Assembly (NCBI GenBank): GCA_023634235.1
Contig: JAMKCF010000022.1
Coordinates: 7,432,541-7,496,540, forward strand
Source of the DNA: Pisaster brevispinus
Taxonomy: Eukaryota > Echinodermata > Asteroidea > Forcipulatida > Asteriidae
DNA: 64,000 bases
Direction: 5' to 3'
Part shown: positions 1-10,300 of the stretch, one piece after another
Layout: every line of letters starts with the position of its first letter
Position numbering within the stretch: position 1 is the first letter of the stretch
Program-made: the position numbers and the translations under genes
Notes under the pieces: model-generated
Seen by the model: the letters and a program-made list of their open reading frames with translations, nothing else
Told to the model about the DNA's origin: nothing
Databases searched by the model: none

Positions 1-13
1 AAGTTTGCAGTTG

Positions 14-96
14 CCATGCTCAACTCTCAGCCAATCAGTCTTCTTTTACTTTAGTGAGGGCGCTATTTGAGCTTGTGACGTCATACTATGCAAGGG
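14..96 (+). repeat. Dispersed ~85-bp repeat with a CRE-like TGACGTCA
   Basis: The element reads CAACTCTCAGCCAAT, then AGTGAGGGCGCTATTTGAGC, then TGACGTCATAC. Homologues occur near 4811-4893, 21811-21899, 24576-24656, 44731-44818 and 50203-50280. TGACGTCA is intact in the copies at 76-83, near 21.9 kb and near 44.8 kb, and is decayed in the others. The intact copies lie in intron 2 of Z, A and B. A regulatory role is only inference. Confidence 0.6.
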
Positions 97-268
97 GTCT
101 GTTACCTTGTGCCGTACTATACAATATATTTTATATCATTAAACAAACAAATAATAGCAATACTCCACGCACAGAAGTAATGTCAGTAAACCACCATTTG
201 CTATTTTGTATTATTCTGAAAAGCACACTATTAAGGAGTTTCTATTCTTCCAAAATGCTCTTAATTAC

Positions 269-512
269 CTTATGGTAACTGTTTGATTATGACCTTTGGG
301 AGTGATTGCAATGAACGAGAACGAGAAGGAGACACTTAGCAATGAGGTACTGGAATCATCAAACAAAGTATCATTGCTTAAATCGCACCCATATACATCG
401 AATGGTGGGGCTGGTTCCCAGTAAAAACTTGAACTTGCGTCAGTAGGATTCGACAAAGACCCGTGTATGATTATCACTGAAAAAGCCTCACGGTTGGTAC
501 TGATGACGTTAA
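269..512 (-). CDS. Gene Z exon 2: middle of Reeler-like domain
   Basis: The acceptor is ctgcag and the donor is AG/gtaatt. The 244-nt exon is open in the frame set by exon 1. It carries the conserved [17 protein letters not shown] block and the Ser/Phe-rich [11 protein letters not shown] strand shared with the A and B exons. No exon 3 is seen before the window edge. Confidence 0.75.
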
Positions 513-3511
513 CTGCAGACAAAAAGGGAAAACTGTGCGTAAACATCCTCATCATTCAAATCTGTGATCCGTGTCAAAAAGGCCTGGAATTAAACTGAGG
601 CCGCGAGGGCTATGTCCTGTGTTGCCCCTGGTCTTGGCCTCGGTGCCCCTTCAAAAGTTTTACATGACTTTAAGATTTTTAAATTGAAGTGCCCTTAGCA
701 AAATGAAAAACGGCTTTGCCCTCTCAAAGATGAAATTCCAGGCCTGGGTAGCCTATACATACACTTCAGTCCAAACTGTGTACACTGATTATCGGCCATT
801 TTGTGAACAAAATTATAGGAAAAATAGCAGTATCAGCACAACAAAGTGTGGTATAATCATAATCCTATGTAGGACTCTTCCTATGTGCTGTGCGCGGATA
901 ACGAAAGTAAAAGGCCCCAACCCTCCGATGGTCTATCGGTGATGGCATCAGTAGACCGAAACACATTAGTTACTTTCAGTTTAAAGCAAAAAAAGGTAAA
1001 AGCCTTTATGTTTCATCCTCAGACAGGCCCAGTCGTCATGGTCTTTGTCCTTTTAGGCAATACGGCTCATGGACTCGCTACAGTTAGAAAACAAGAAAAG
1101 TCGTGTTTGTTAAACACAAATGCCCCGCAAGCCAGTCCGTTTCACAACATTTGACCTATGTGGTCTAAAACTAGAAGGTGTCTGTATCCCAAGACCAAGT
1201 CACACACCAGTTCATATGCCAAGTCCTTTTAAAATTATCACTAGGACATTTTTTTTGTAGGCATAAAATAATAAATAGCATCAAAAAGGCAGCATCTGAA
1301 GCAAACAGTGTTCCTAAGTTAAAATACATGTAAAACATGTAGAACAGAGTGGGTTTTTTCACAAACAATCTTAGCCAGCGTGTGCAATGCTTGTGGATAC
1401 TGTGTCATGTGGGTAGGGAAGGACCAATGGCTGAAGATGTGTACTCATACATACTACAACCCCCCCCCAACCATTTCTACTATTTTTACATAACATTTTT
1501 TAAAGAAGGTTTAATTATTATCAAGTGGGTTGGGTAGAAGGCTGGGAAGGAAGGGTGGGATGAAGGATGGGTGAGGGAAGGGGGAGGAAGGGGTGGGGAA
1601 AGAGGGTGGGAGAAGAGGTGGGGAGGGTTGGGTTGGAAGGGGGAGGGGAGGGGGAAGAGGGTGGGAAGGTAGAAGAAGGGAACAATGGGTGGGGAAGGGG
1701 AGGATTGGGTTGGAAGGGGTGGGGAAAGAGTGGGGGAAGGGGTGGGGGAAGGGGTGGGGAAGGGGTGGGGAGGGTTGGGTTGGAAGGGGAGGGGTGGGGG
1801 AAGAGGGAGGGGAGGTGCAAGAAGGGGAGGATGAGTGGGGAAGGGGTGGGGAATGGGTGGGGGAATGAGGGGGAAAGGGGTGGGGGAAGGAGTGGGGGAA
1901 GGGGTGGGGGAAGGGGTGGGGGAAGGGGTGGGGAGGGTTGCATGGGTTGGAAGGGGAGGAGGGGTAGGAGAAGATGCTGGGTGGGGGAGGAGGGGTGGGG
2001 AAGAGGTTTCATGGGGTGGGATGGGATGAAGTGGTGGGGACGGTGGGGGTTCCCATACACTTCATGTGGCAACACACCAAGTTTGGAGATAATATGCCAT
2101 GTCCTTCAAACAGAGTTTGGAGTTGATATGACAAGTCCTAGTCGAGGTATTGCTCAGACAGCATTTCTTTTGTTTTAGCCATAATGACATTGACATTTGA
2201 CTGGGGGGGGGGTTAATATGCAAAGTCCATCTCAAGTTATCAATCCAACAAAAATTTGTTGTTTTAGCCATAATAACAACAGGCTTCTGGGGGGAATCCC
2301 ATGACCAATCCAAACACCAAGTTTTGAGTTGACATTTGAGTCCTCCTTGAGTTACAATTTGCATGCAAGCACACACACACACACACACGTTTGTAAATCC
2401 CGCTTACCGAGGACTTCTCTTTGTTCTCCCATTGTTTGGACATAGTTTTTTTTAGCGACGTCCCCATTGGGTTTGTACACGAAAACGAAGCGAGGACGTC
2501 CTCGCTCTGTCAAACACCCGGATCCCTTTTGTTAAAGTCCTCGGTTTGAATGGATAGACACGCTCACACCCACACACACTCGGAAGGACATGTCGGAAAC
2601 AGTATGCCCCTTCGGTGGCTTCGCCAACCGCGGGGCATAAAAACTTTCTATTAGGCTTGTGCACAAAAATACAGCGGTTTTACAGTGTAAAACATAATAA
2701 TTAACAGCAACTATATTTAAAAATTAATAAATATAAAAATAATATATATATAACTAGGGGAGATGGCCTTAGCTTTCGATCCAAACCGGACCTTCGTCAG
2801 GTGCATAAACAAGCACAAACACAAACAAATCCATTTATAGCAAAAAGAGCAGCAAAGGAAAAAGGAAAGTATCCAGAAAAAAAGCGGGGAAATTATAGTC
2901 AATCAAAATAACTAGTGAAGAGAGTTTAGTAGTCAAGGAGATGATTCTGTGAAAAGAAAGGTAGTTATAGAAGAACATAATCAATGCAAGACAATTAAAA
3001 CAGGCAAAAGGAACCTGCAGCAAGAGCGGGTTATTAAATCCTCTAGAAAAGAAATAGCCTAGGTTATTAACGGGTTGATTGAGAGAAAGAATATTGAGAG
3101 AAATAATATACATGTATACATTTTACAATGTATATGTTTGTATTTGTATGCCAAACTTTCTCTAAAATGTCTGGAAAAAGTATGAAATCAACAATATAAA
3201 GGAGGTAATATGCACGTTTTCAAAACAGTTTACACACTGCAGTAACCAATAGCAATATGTTCCATAACATTTAGCAGTTTAATTTGAATGAAATGTATAA
3301 TTTTGATAAACTTGATGTATGTACAACAATCAAGTTACTCACCTCTGACGGTATCACTTGGTATGAAATAATAAGAGTCCATCGTAAAACTGAAGAGTCC
3401 TTGTCCATTAAGATGAGATCTGTTGTAATTGCATTCCTTCAGCAAAACCGACGAAACGAAAGTGAAAACACAACTTAAACATATAGTCACAACGAAAGTT
3501 AAGTGCTTCAT
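269..3511 (-). CDS. Gene Z: 5' part of a Reeler-like/HYR adhesion GPCR (partial, runs off left edge)
   Basis: Two exons are visible, 3343-3511 (signal peptide and start of the Reeler-like domain) and 269-512 (middle of that domain). They are joined by a GT-AG intron in phase 1. Both are open, have exactly the lengths of the matching exons of genes A and B (169 and 244 nt), and are clearly homologous to them, so this is a third head-to-tail copy. The third Reeler-like exon, HYR, GAIN and 7TM exons would lie left of position 1. Intron 1 (2.8 kb) is longer than in A (1.3 kb) or B (2.0 kb) because of an insertion at about 1093-2640. I infer a full receptor from the paralogues. Only the N-terminus is seen here, so it could also be a truncated copy. 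Confidence 0.72.
1525..2050 (+). repeat. G-rich purine minisatellite (GGGGAAGGGGTGGG-like)
   Basis: About 0.5 kb is made almost only of G and A with spaced T on the plus strand. It repeats units such as GGGGAAGGGGTGG and GGGTTGGGTTGGAAGGGG, which fall into higher-order blocks. Open frames on both strands here come from the low complexity and are not genes. The many runs of 3-5 G make it a candidate for quadruplex or triplex formation. Confidence 0.9.
2602..2640 (+). repeat. Nested hairpin sequence
   Basis: The outer arms TATGCCCC and GGGGCATA enclose an inner GGTGGC..GCCAACC stem with a short TTC loop. It sits at the right end of the gene-Z-specific insertion, so it may be a transposon terminus or a hairpin of the dispersed repeat family seen elsewhere in the window. 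Confidence 0.55.
3343..3511 (-). CDS. Gene Z exon 1: signal peptide and start of Reeler-like domain
   Basis: The ATG is at 3509-3511 on the minus strand. The encoded 56 residues begin [20 protein letters not shown], a short basic start followed by a hydrophobic core, which is a classic signal peptide. A Cys (KECN) and a FIPSDTV stretch follow, matching FIPGDTV in genes A and B. The donor GTGAGT lies at 3337-3342, and the exon ends in phase 1. Confidence 0.75.
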
Positions 3512-5059
3512 ACTACGAATGTGATTTTCTTATAATACTATCAAAAATAGTTACAACCAAACCATCCACTCTAACTATTTGAACATTAGTGCACGGTGCC
3601 TTAAAATTAAACAACTTTTCCTCCTTCTATGACATGATGCAGCAAACATCGGCCAGATGAGTCATGCTGTAGCTTTTGTTTACCTTGGCAGGTGTAGGTG
3701 TTATTCAGTCAATCTCCACTAAACTTTACAATAGTGCAACCTCATCATCTACCATACACAAAAGCATTCATATTTCAAGGTCTAGTGCTCGCTTAATCTA
3801 TATTTATTAAGCTTTGACAGAAAGAGAGACCGTGTATTTACAATGAAAGCTGCGGTTTCGATTTTGAAGTAATTATTTGAATATCCCTTTTTCGTATTCA
3901 CGTGGCGTCATTACAGTAGGGCGCCCTCAAGATGTCAAAAGGAAGGTTGGTAATTGGCCCATTCTGTACACCGAGCGCACACGTCATGTGTTTTTTCCCC
4001 CAAGAGCAAGTTCGGGCCGTGGCTGACTAGAGTCGACAAGACTTAATCATAGTCGAACTAGATGTCACTCGAACGCTGCATGGTTGAACTATAGCTGGTC
4101 CAACTGGATCAACCCAGCTCCGGAGCACTGTTTCTCTATAGTCAACTAACGAAGTTACGTCACTTTGTCAAGATGGCGGTTTGGTTTCGTGGCGGAGAAG
4201 GTTTGGTACACTTTTGCAATAACACAAAAAGTTAGTTCAACGATAAATGGTAGGACTTTGCCAAAAATATATGTCAAATATTAAGATATTAATTATCATT
4301 GCATTGTATTTTGCAAGTAATTGTTTTACGGGCAAATAATGAGTTGCCACATTTGACGAATCATTCGACTAAATGTGTTTGAGTGAACCACAGACCACGC
4401 AGCGTGATTTAATGGCAATATTGACGAACTTGCTCCGATATTTCACATCAAAGATTGCGGCGTGATGACGTCAATGCATAGGTCCATACCATGCTGGTAA
4501 GTCTGGCGTAGTTGACGTTTATTTTATCATGAGCAACACCCTAATAAACTGACTGGCCCCAACGATTACCAGAAGCCCATAGAAAATGACCAGAAACTAA
4601 AACCAAGAAAATGCCCCCCCCCCCCCACCCCGAAATATCACAGAACAAAAGAAAACAAAGAAGTTAACAGTTAAACACAGCGCACATTTTTCACAATATA
4701 AAAAACTAGGTCTGGTTGTATGATTTCCTGTCTGTTGGATTTGCCTACAGACCTTTGCATGAACCGATATCGCCGAGATAAAACAATGGCAACGTCACGT
4801 CTGCACTAGCCACACTGAACTCTCAGCCAATGACGTCTTATTTTTCTTCATTGAGGGCGCTATTTGAACTTGTGGCGTCATACTCAAGGAGTTCGTTACG
4901 GACTGGTACTTTAATAGCTATCTGTATAATACCTTTACACATACAATTAGCAATACCCCTCTCACAGAAGGCATGCCAGTAAACAACAATTTGTCATTTT
5001 CTATTATTTCTAAGCACAACTACCATTCAGGGGTTTATATTATTCTAAAAAGCCCTTAC

Positions 5060-6440
5060 CTTATGGAAACTGTTTTATTTTCAGGGATGTTTGGTTTGCA
5101 ATGAACGAGAAAGAGAAACTTTGCGCTGAGGTGTAGGAAGATGAGGTGAAGGAAGGTACGACCAAATCTCTGCTTGAGTTCCACCCTTGAGCATTGAATA
5201 GTGGGGCAGGTTCCCAATAAAGACTTGATTTAGCTTCGGCTTGATTCGACAAAGAGCCTTGTACGCATACGGCAATGATATAAAAAAAACGCACCGTCAG
5301 TACTGGTGAAGTTCCGACGAAAAAGTGGGAAAGTACATTAACATCTTCATCCAAATATGTGTTCCGTGTAAACAACATCTATATTACCGCTATTTGGTTT
5401 CGATTGTGATCATCCGTGCGCCTAGCAAGGCGGAGGTAGCGGAAGGGACATGTTTTTGTTTCTATCATAACATAAGAACCGTTCGGTCAAATTCGGTCAT
5501 ATTACATGTAAGCCTCTATTAGACCCTCCCCCCTTGAGATAGTCTAGCCATCCATGGGGTCGAGTTCTCTAACTGTTCATAATGACCTTTTGAAGTTTAC
5601 TGGCGGCAGTCCCCGTTGACAGGTCTACACAAAAAAACATAAAATGTACATACCCAGTGAAACTTGTACAGATTTTCGCCTAGTTACATTTATACACGAA
5701 CCTTGAATGTTATTTATAAGTTAAAAGGTCTGCAGCCAACGTAACATAATGTAATCTATCTAGCAACAGGCTACTACACAGTATTTATAGCATGGTAGTT
5801 ACCATGGGACTATCCCAAACAGACTTAAATGCCTTTATAATGAAAAGTGCTCTCTGATGAGGCGAGAGTTGAGTGTCACTTTCGTTTTCTTCTCTATATC
5901 TCTCTTTTTTTATTTTGCGGGGGGAGGGGGGGGGGGCTCCGCTCGCAGGATCGTAGCGTGATAGGAGACGCGGTTGGAATACATCCAACTTTGTACATTA
6001 ATTGTCAGCCATTTGGTTTGATACAGACATTATAGGAAGAAATAGCCTTGACAGCACAAGAGAAAAGTTCGGTATAAATCTAGGATTGACCTAGGACTGT
6101 TCCTCTGTGCTGTAGGCCTACACAGCAAGGCAGTATAGCCTTCTATTTATTATATTAAAATCGCCTTCTATTTTATAATCGCCTTCTATTTTTTATAATA
6201 AACTATTTGGCTTCAATTTGAGCTACGTCAATTCAAATGTGCCTCCTATATTGAATCATATACACGTTCAATAACATTGAGCAGTTTTATCGGCCTAATA
6301 ATTAAAGTAAATAGTTTGATAAACGTTATATTGTACGTTAATCAAATTAACCCACCTGTGACAATATCACCTGGTATAAAATATAGGTCCACCGTCAATT
6401 GGAAGAGATCTCGACCATCGAGCAGATCGGCTTTCTCAAA
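5060..6440 (-). pseudogene. Relic of a Reeler-like receptor 5' end (copy 1)
   Basis: A piece at 6356-6440 encodes ADLLDGRDLFQLTV then FIPGDIVTG and ends at a GT donor, matching exon 1 of the receptors. Its upstream frame meets a stop and has no signal peptide. A piece at 5060-5312 matches exon 2 ([24 protein letters not shown]), but the acceptor ctgcag has become cggaac, the conserved Cys of YGC is replaced by Trp, and the frame is shifted near the 3' end. I read this as a decayed older tandem copy. A diverged, still-used 5' end is less likely. Confidence 0.65.
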
Positions 6441-6792
6441 AGTACCTGCATCCCTGCGGCACCAACTACGAGTGCCGGGGAAAAAGGATCCCCATTGCAA
6501 ATAGTCAATAGATCAAAAAGTGTCGCTTTTTCACACACGTATTGTTATGGTAAGCAATCTGCAGGAAAATTTGCGACATGTACAACAACAAAAGCAAACG
6601 AGGTCACACGAACGTTGCTTTATATTGATTGTTTCTAAGAAAAAACTACTTAGGCCTATGCTGATTCAACAAAATTTGTCAATGCTATGTAAATATAAAA
6701 GTATCTTATTGACAAAAGCGAAATATTACAAGCTGTGTCATACTGCACCAAAACCAACCGTTAACTTACATAAGAAAACTCAATATCAACTA

Positions 6793-6798
6793 TTTATT
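6793..6798 (-). terminator. Putative poly(A) signal of gene A
   Basis: AATAAA on the minus strand, about 100 bp past the gene A stop codon. The same hexamer lies at the matching place in gene B (26438-26443). Confidence 0.4.
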
Positions 6799-6896
6799 GT
6801 GTTCTATAAAATGTTCACCGTTTTTCTAGCCTAATACTTGTGCATAATGTACTGTTTATATTTTATTTCATTCTTTCGAAACAGACTGTGTTTAAA

Positions 6897-7356
6897 TTAC
6901 AGCCCAGTAGAATTGGTATGTCCGTTATTGCTAGGTCCGTCCCTTGACGTAGCACGGCTGCCTCCAGAATGAGCCCTCTTTGATGATGAACAACAAATCA
7001 ATTTCTTCAGACCTTGCCTACTACTCTTACGAAACAGAACAAATAGCACGAACACTGCTAAGCCGAGGAGAGAGTTCAGGATTGCAAAAATGTACTGGAA
7101 AGTCGCAGTGAAGATGTCGATGGCCAGGAAACCAAAGATCCATGTTCCACCGAGGAGGATACCGATGGGGATCATGATGCGAGCCTGACGGAGGACAAGC
7201 TCTGCTCGCGTCTCTTGACGGGTCAGGCTGCTGTCGATGCGCTGGCAAACTAACCGACGGAACACTAGGATGTAGATGAAGAAATTGAAGAGGAGGAGCG
7301 CTCCAACAGGCAGCATTACACCAAAGTAGATTGAATTCCCAGGAGAAAGGAAACAA
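6897..7356 (-). CDS. Gene A exon 16: TM5-TM7 and C-terminal tail
   Basis: The exon opens with [20 protein letters not shown], holding the second extracellular loop Cys and the start of TM5. TM6 follows ([19 protein letters not shown]) and then TM7 ([19 protein letters not shown]), which is the usual order for adhesion GPCRs. The tail is short, Cys/Ser-rich and ends in STGL, which fits a class I PDZ ligand pattern (T-x-L). The exon is 460 nt in both A and B. Confidence 0.93.
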
Positions 7357-10300
7357 CTGTAATCAAACAACAGAAAACTTCCTTGTTCTACCAGTGTATA
7401 TTTTGCGGTAAAAACACCATGTGCATATAATTTAATTTATTGTGTGGTTGTTCTTTGAGAACTTGTGTTGCTGTTTATTCCCTTGCCGCAGAGTAGACTG
7501 TGGAATTCAGGAGACCACTTTTCGGATATTTTCAACAGCAGATATTACCCGTAAGACCCAAATGATAGAGAGTAAGATATTTTTGAAATCAACTTACTAT
7601 TTGTCATACGCAACATTCACTTGTCTACCAATATAATAAGGTACACCCAACGTGACCAACACAATAACTCCAGGAACACCTTTAATACAGAAAAAAAATA
7701 ATAATAAATGAGTTTATAGGACTTTATTGTCTATCAACGATGAAGATGTAACAAAGAGTAAGGATTATGATGACCAATCTGTGAAATTTAAAGAGGAGAA
7801 TACGTACGTAAATTTTCTTTTCTTTTTAAACATTCACTCTTAGAAGACGCTAGGTGGCAGCAGTTGTTTTGGCGCATGCTTCTTCTTCTCGTGTCCATGC
7901 TGATCAAATGCTATCCCCCAGTAGTGAGCACACTGAAGAAAAGTGCTGGTAGCCTCAGCAACGTCATCAATAGTAGTAGCTTTTGCGCATGCTTAGAATA
8001 CTAATAAATTACCTGGTATGTCTAATGTCACATACAATTTCCCATTCAATCTTACCCCAGCAGAAGAGCATCATTCGCAGCAGATATCCTTTGACAAGAT
8101 TCCGGCGGGTCAACACCAGTAGGTAGAAACAAACCATCGCCTCGGCAGATGACCAACAGACAGACGAGAGAAAGAAGTAGTGGATGAGAGCAGCGAAGAT
8201 GATGCAAGCCACTCGTTGTTGAATCAGCTCAATGCCAACAAGGAAGACTCCATAGAGCAAGATGAGAGACACGCAGAGATTCAACAAAGTCTTCCGGGGT
8301 GTAGATGATTGGTCTCTAAATTAAGAAGGGAGGAAGAAACCGAGATGAAAGGTTGATTTTGTTCTTTAAAATGTTTTGTCTTGGACCGAGAATAAAAGGT
8401 GAGCTTGCTGTCATCCATATACCTTTACCATGCTGCCACCACGGTCATGTACCCTGTATCTAAGAATAGTGCTGATTGCCAATATTCATTGTACAAAAAG
8501 GAAGCGGACTATTTCTCCCTACAGTCTCGGTTTGGTTCCATCGATTTGAATGAGAGGAAATCAGGAAGGCCGCAGCATGATAAAAATGTATCTAGGTTTA
8601 AGCTCATGTCATGTCAGTTTTATGCTACAGGCGTAAGAGCCTCCTTACTGGTGGGACAAGAAACCTTAGCAGAATTTGCTTCTCTGCACCCAGGTGTATA
8701 AGTGATAAAAATTGTGTTGTATTTAATAAACCCCTGGGCGTTTTGACTGGTCATTGCCTGAATTGACTGGTCATTGCTTGGACTATACTTTTGTTCATCA
8801 GCCTCATTGTTTACGGTTCATTGTTTGTCAAAACTTACGCTGTAATCACCGTAACTATGATGGTAAGAACGAGAGCCGCAATGGAGATACCACATCCAAT
8901 CTTACTCACGATATCAAGCACTGGATCCGTTATGACACCTCCATGACTCTGAAAGTCAAATAAAGCAGTTTTGAGATTAAGTTCTGGATAAAGGAGCTGT
9001 GTCGCCACGACAAAAGCAGGTCTGTAACTCCCGTTGATTATCATAATTTCTTGCACAGCCACAGGGCTGCGTTGATCGAGACCAAGCTTTTACATCTATG
9101 TTATGATTGATAATATACTACAATGGCAGCTCGCGACCAATAGGCTATGAACCAACTGGCCAATTCAAACTTTGGAAAAATTTGGGAAGCCTGTTGTAAG
9201 TTTCGCACGAAGGTACAAAATCAAGCACCTTTAACGTGTAGAGGTATTCGAATACCGTAAGTTGGAGAATGAAAGCAGTCTACTCGGGGATCTGAAAAAA
9301 AGGTCAACAATCAATACGTACGATCAAAATAGCAAAGTTTGTCAGATGATTGCAATGACACAGCGTCGCTTCACCCGTTCTGTTGTCTTCAGACAGACTA
9401 CAGCCCTCTGTCGACCAATTTCCAGCCGAGTTACCAACGGCCAAAGAAGGATCCCAAAAGACACAGACAGCTTTCCCTTTAACGGTGTTCTAAAAAAATG
9501 GTTTGGGACAGTAAGTTATTCAAAACGCAAAGTATTCACTTAGGTAAATGGAAGAGATGGAAAAGATTTGCGTCACTCTTATGTATGTTAAATTCTTAGT
9601 GTTTTTGACAAACTGTTCAAAGATCCTCGTTCAGAATGACAAAATAATATTGATTGAGCTTTTTCATGATATTTTCACCAAAAGTATACAATTGAGCCGA
9701 AGTAACCTTTCATGTTTCTTTCGTTCTGATTTGTGTTACCCCTGAATCTCCAACAACTTTTCATGCGAAACTATTTTCTGAAACTTCACAGAAAGCGATT
9801 GCTATATGAAAAGAAGAATAGAGCAGTTGCTACAAGTATGGACTTTAGTAATGAATGTTAACGAAAAAGTGTACGTTTCGATGACCAATGTTTGTCTGTG
9901 TTTTGTTAACTTAGGACGTGGACAGTTCATTGAATGCAACTTTACTTCCTTTTCTGCATCAACAAAACACTTTTTCGTTTCTTTCGGATGTTTGAAAACT
10001 CAACTAGCTTTGACAACTTACATTTAGCGGTCTAAACGAGGTAACCACAGAGGGTTCCAGAGAAGTCGTTTGTTTTTGTTTTCCTTTCCCGACAATACTT
10101 CCTGATATGACGAGGCTGTTTAGTCTTAGATGTGTGTCTTTGCTCTCTGGTAGCTGGAACAGAATGGTATTTGCGTACACGACGAAGAATGCCGACACGG
10201 ACTTATTTGAAGAACCTGAAATTGCAGTGAATCAACCCCTCTTTAAAGTCTGTTTGTCCTCTTTACAAGAAGGGTATGGGCGGCTCCAGGGTGGGGGTTG

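Larger units (their letters stand above)
513..3342 (-). other. Gene Z intron 1 with a copy-specific insertion (about 1093-2640)
   Basis: Against the same intron in A (22315-23610) and B (45233-47261), homology runs from exon 2 to the gttagaaaac near 1092 and resumes at ctttctattaggcttg near 2642. About 1.55 kb between them is present only here. It holds degenerate CCAAGTTTGGAGTTGATATG-type repeats (1190-1250 and 2080-2350), a G-rich minisatellite, a (CA)n run near 2370 and hairpin sequences. A 9-bp inverted pair (atgccccgc at 1120-1128, gcggggcat at 2630-2638) sits near its ends. I see no coding sequence. Confidence 0.6.
3512..6896. other. Spacer between gene A 3' end and gene Z start
   Basis: This spacer holds the 5' flank of gene Z, a dispersed CRE-like repeat near 4811-4893, a poly-C tract near 4615-4626, the decayed Reeler-like exons listed separately, and the 3' flank of gene A. 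Most of it is homologous to 23780-26553. I see no intact gene. Confidence 0.7.

Noticed and set aside
1521..2178. Long open frames on both strands (Gly/Glu-rich on plus, Pro/Ser-rich on minus)
   Set aside because: They are by-products of the G-rich minisatellite, lack splice context and domains, and are absent from the same intron in the other copies.
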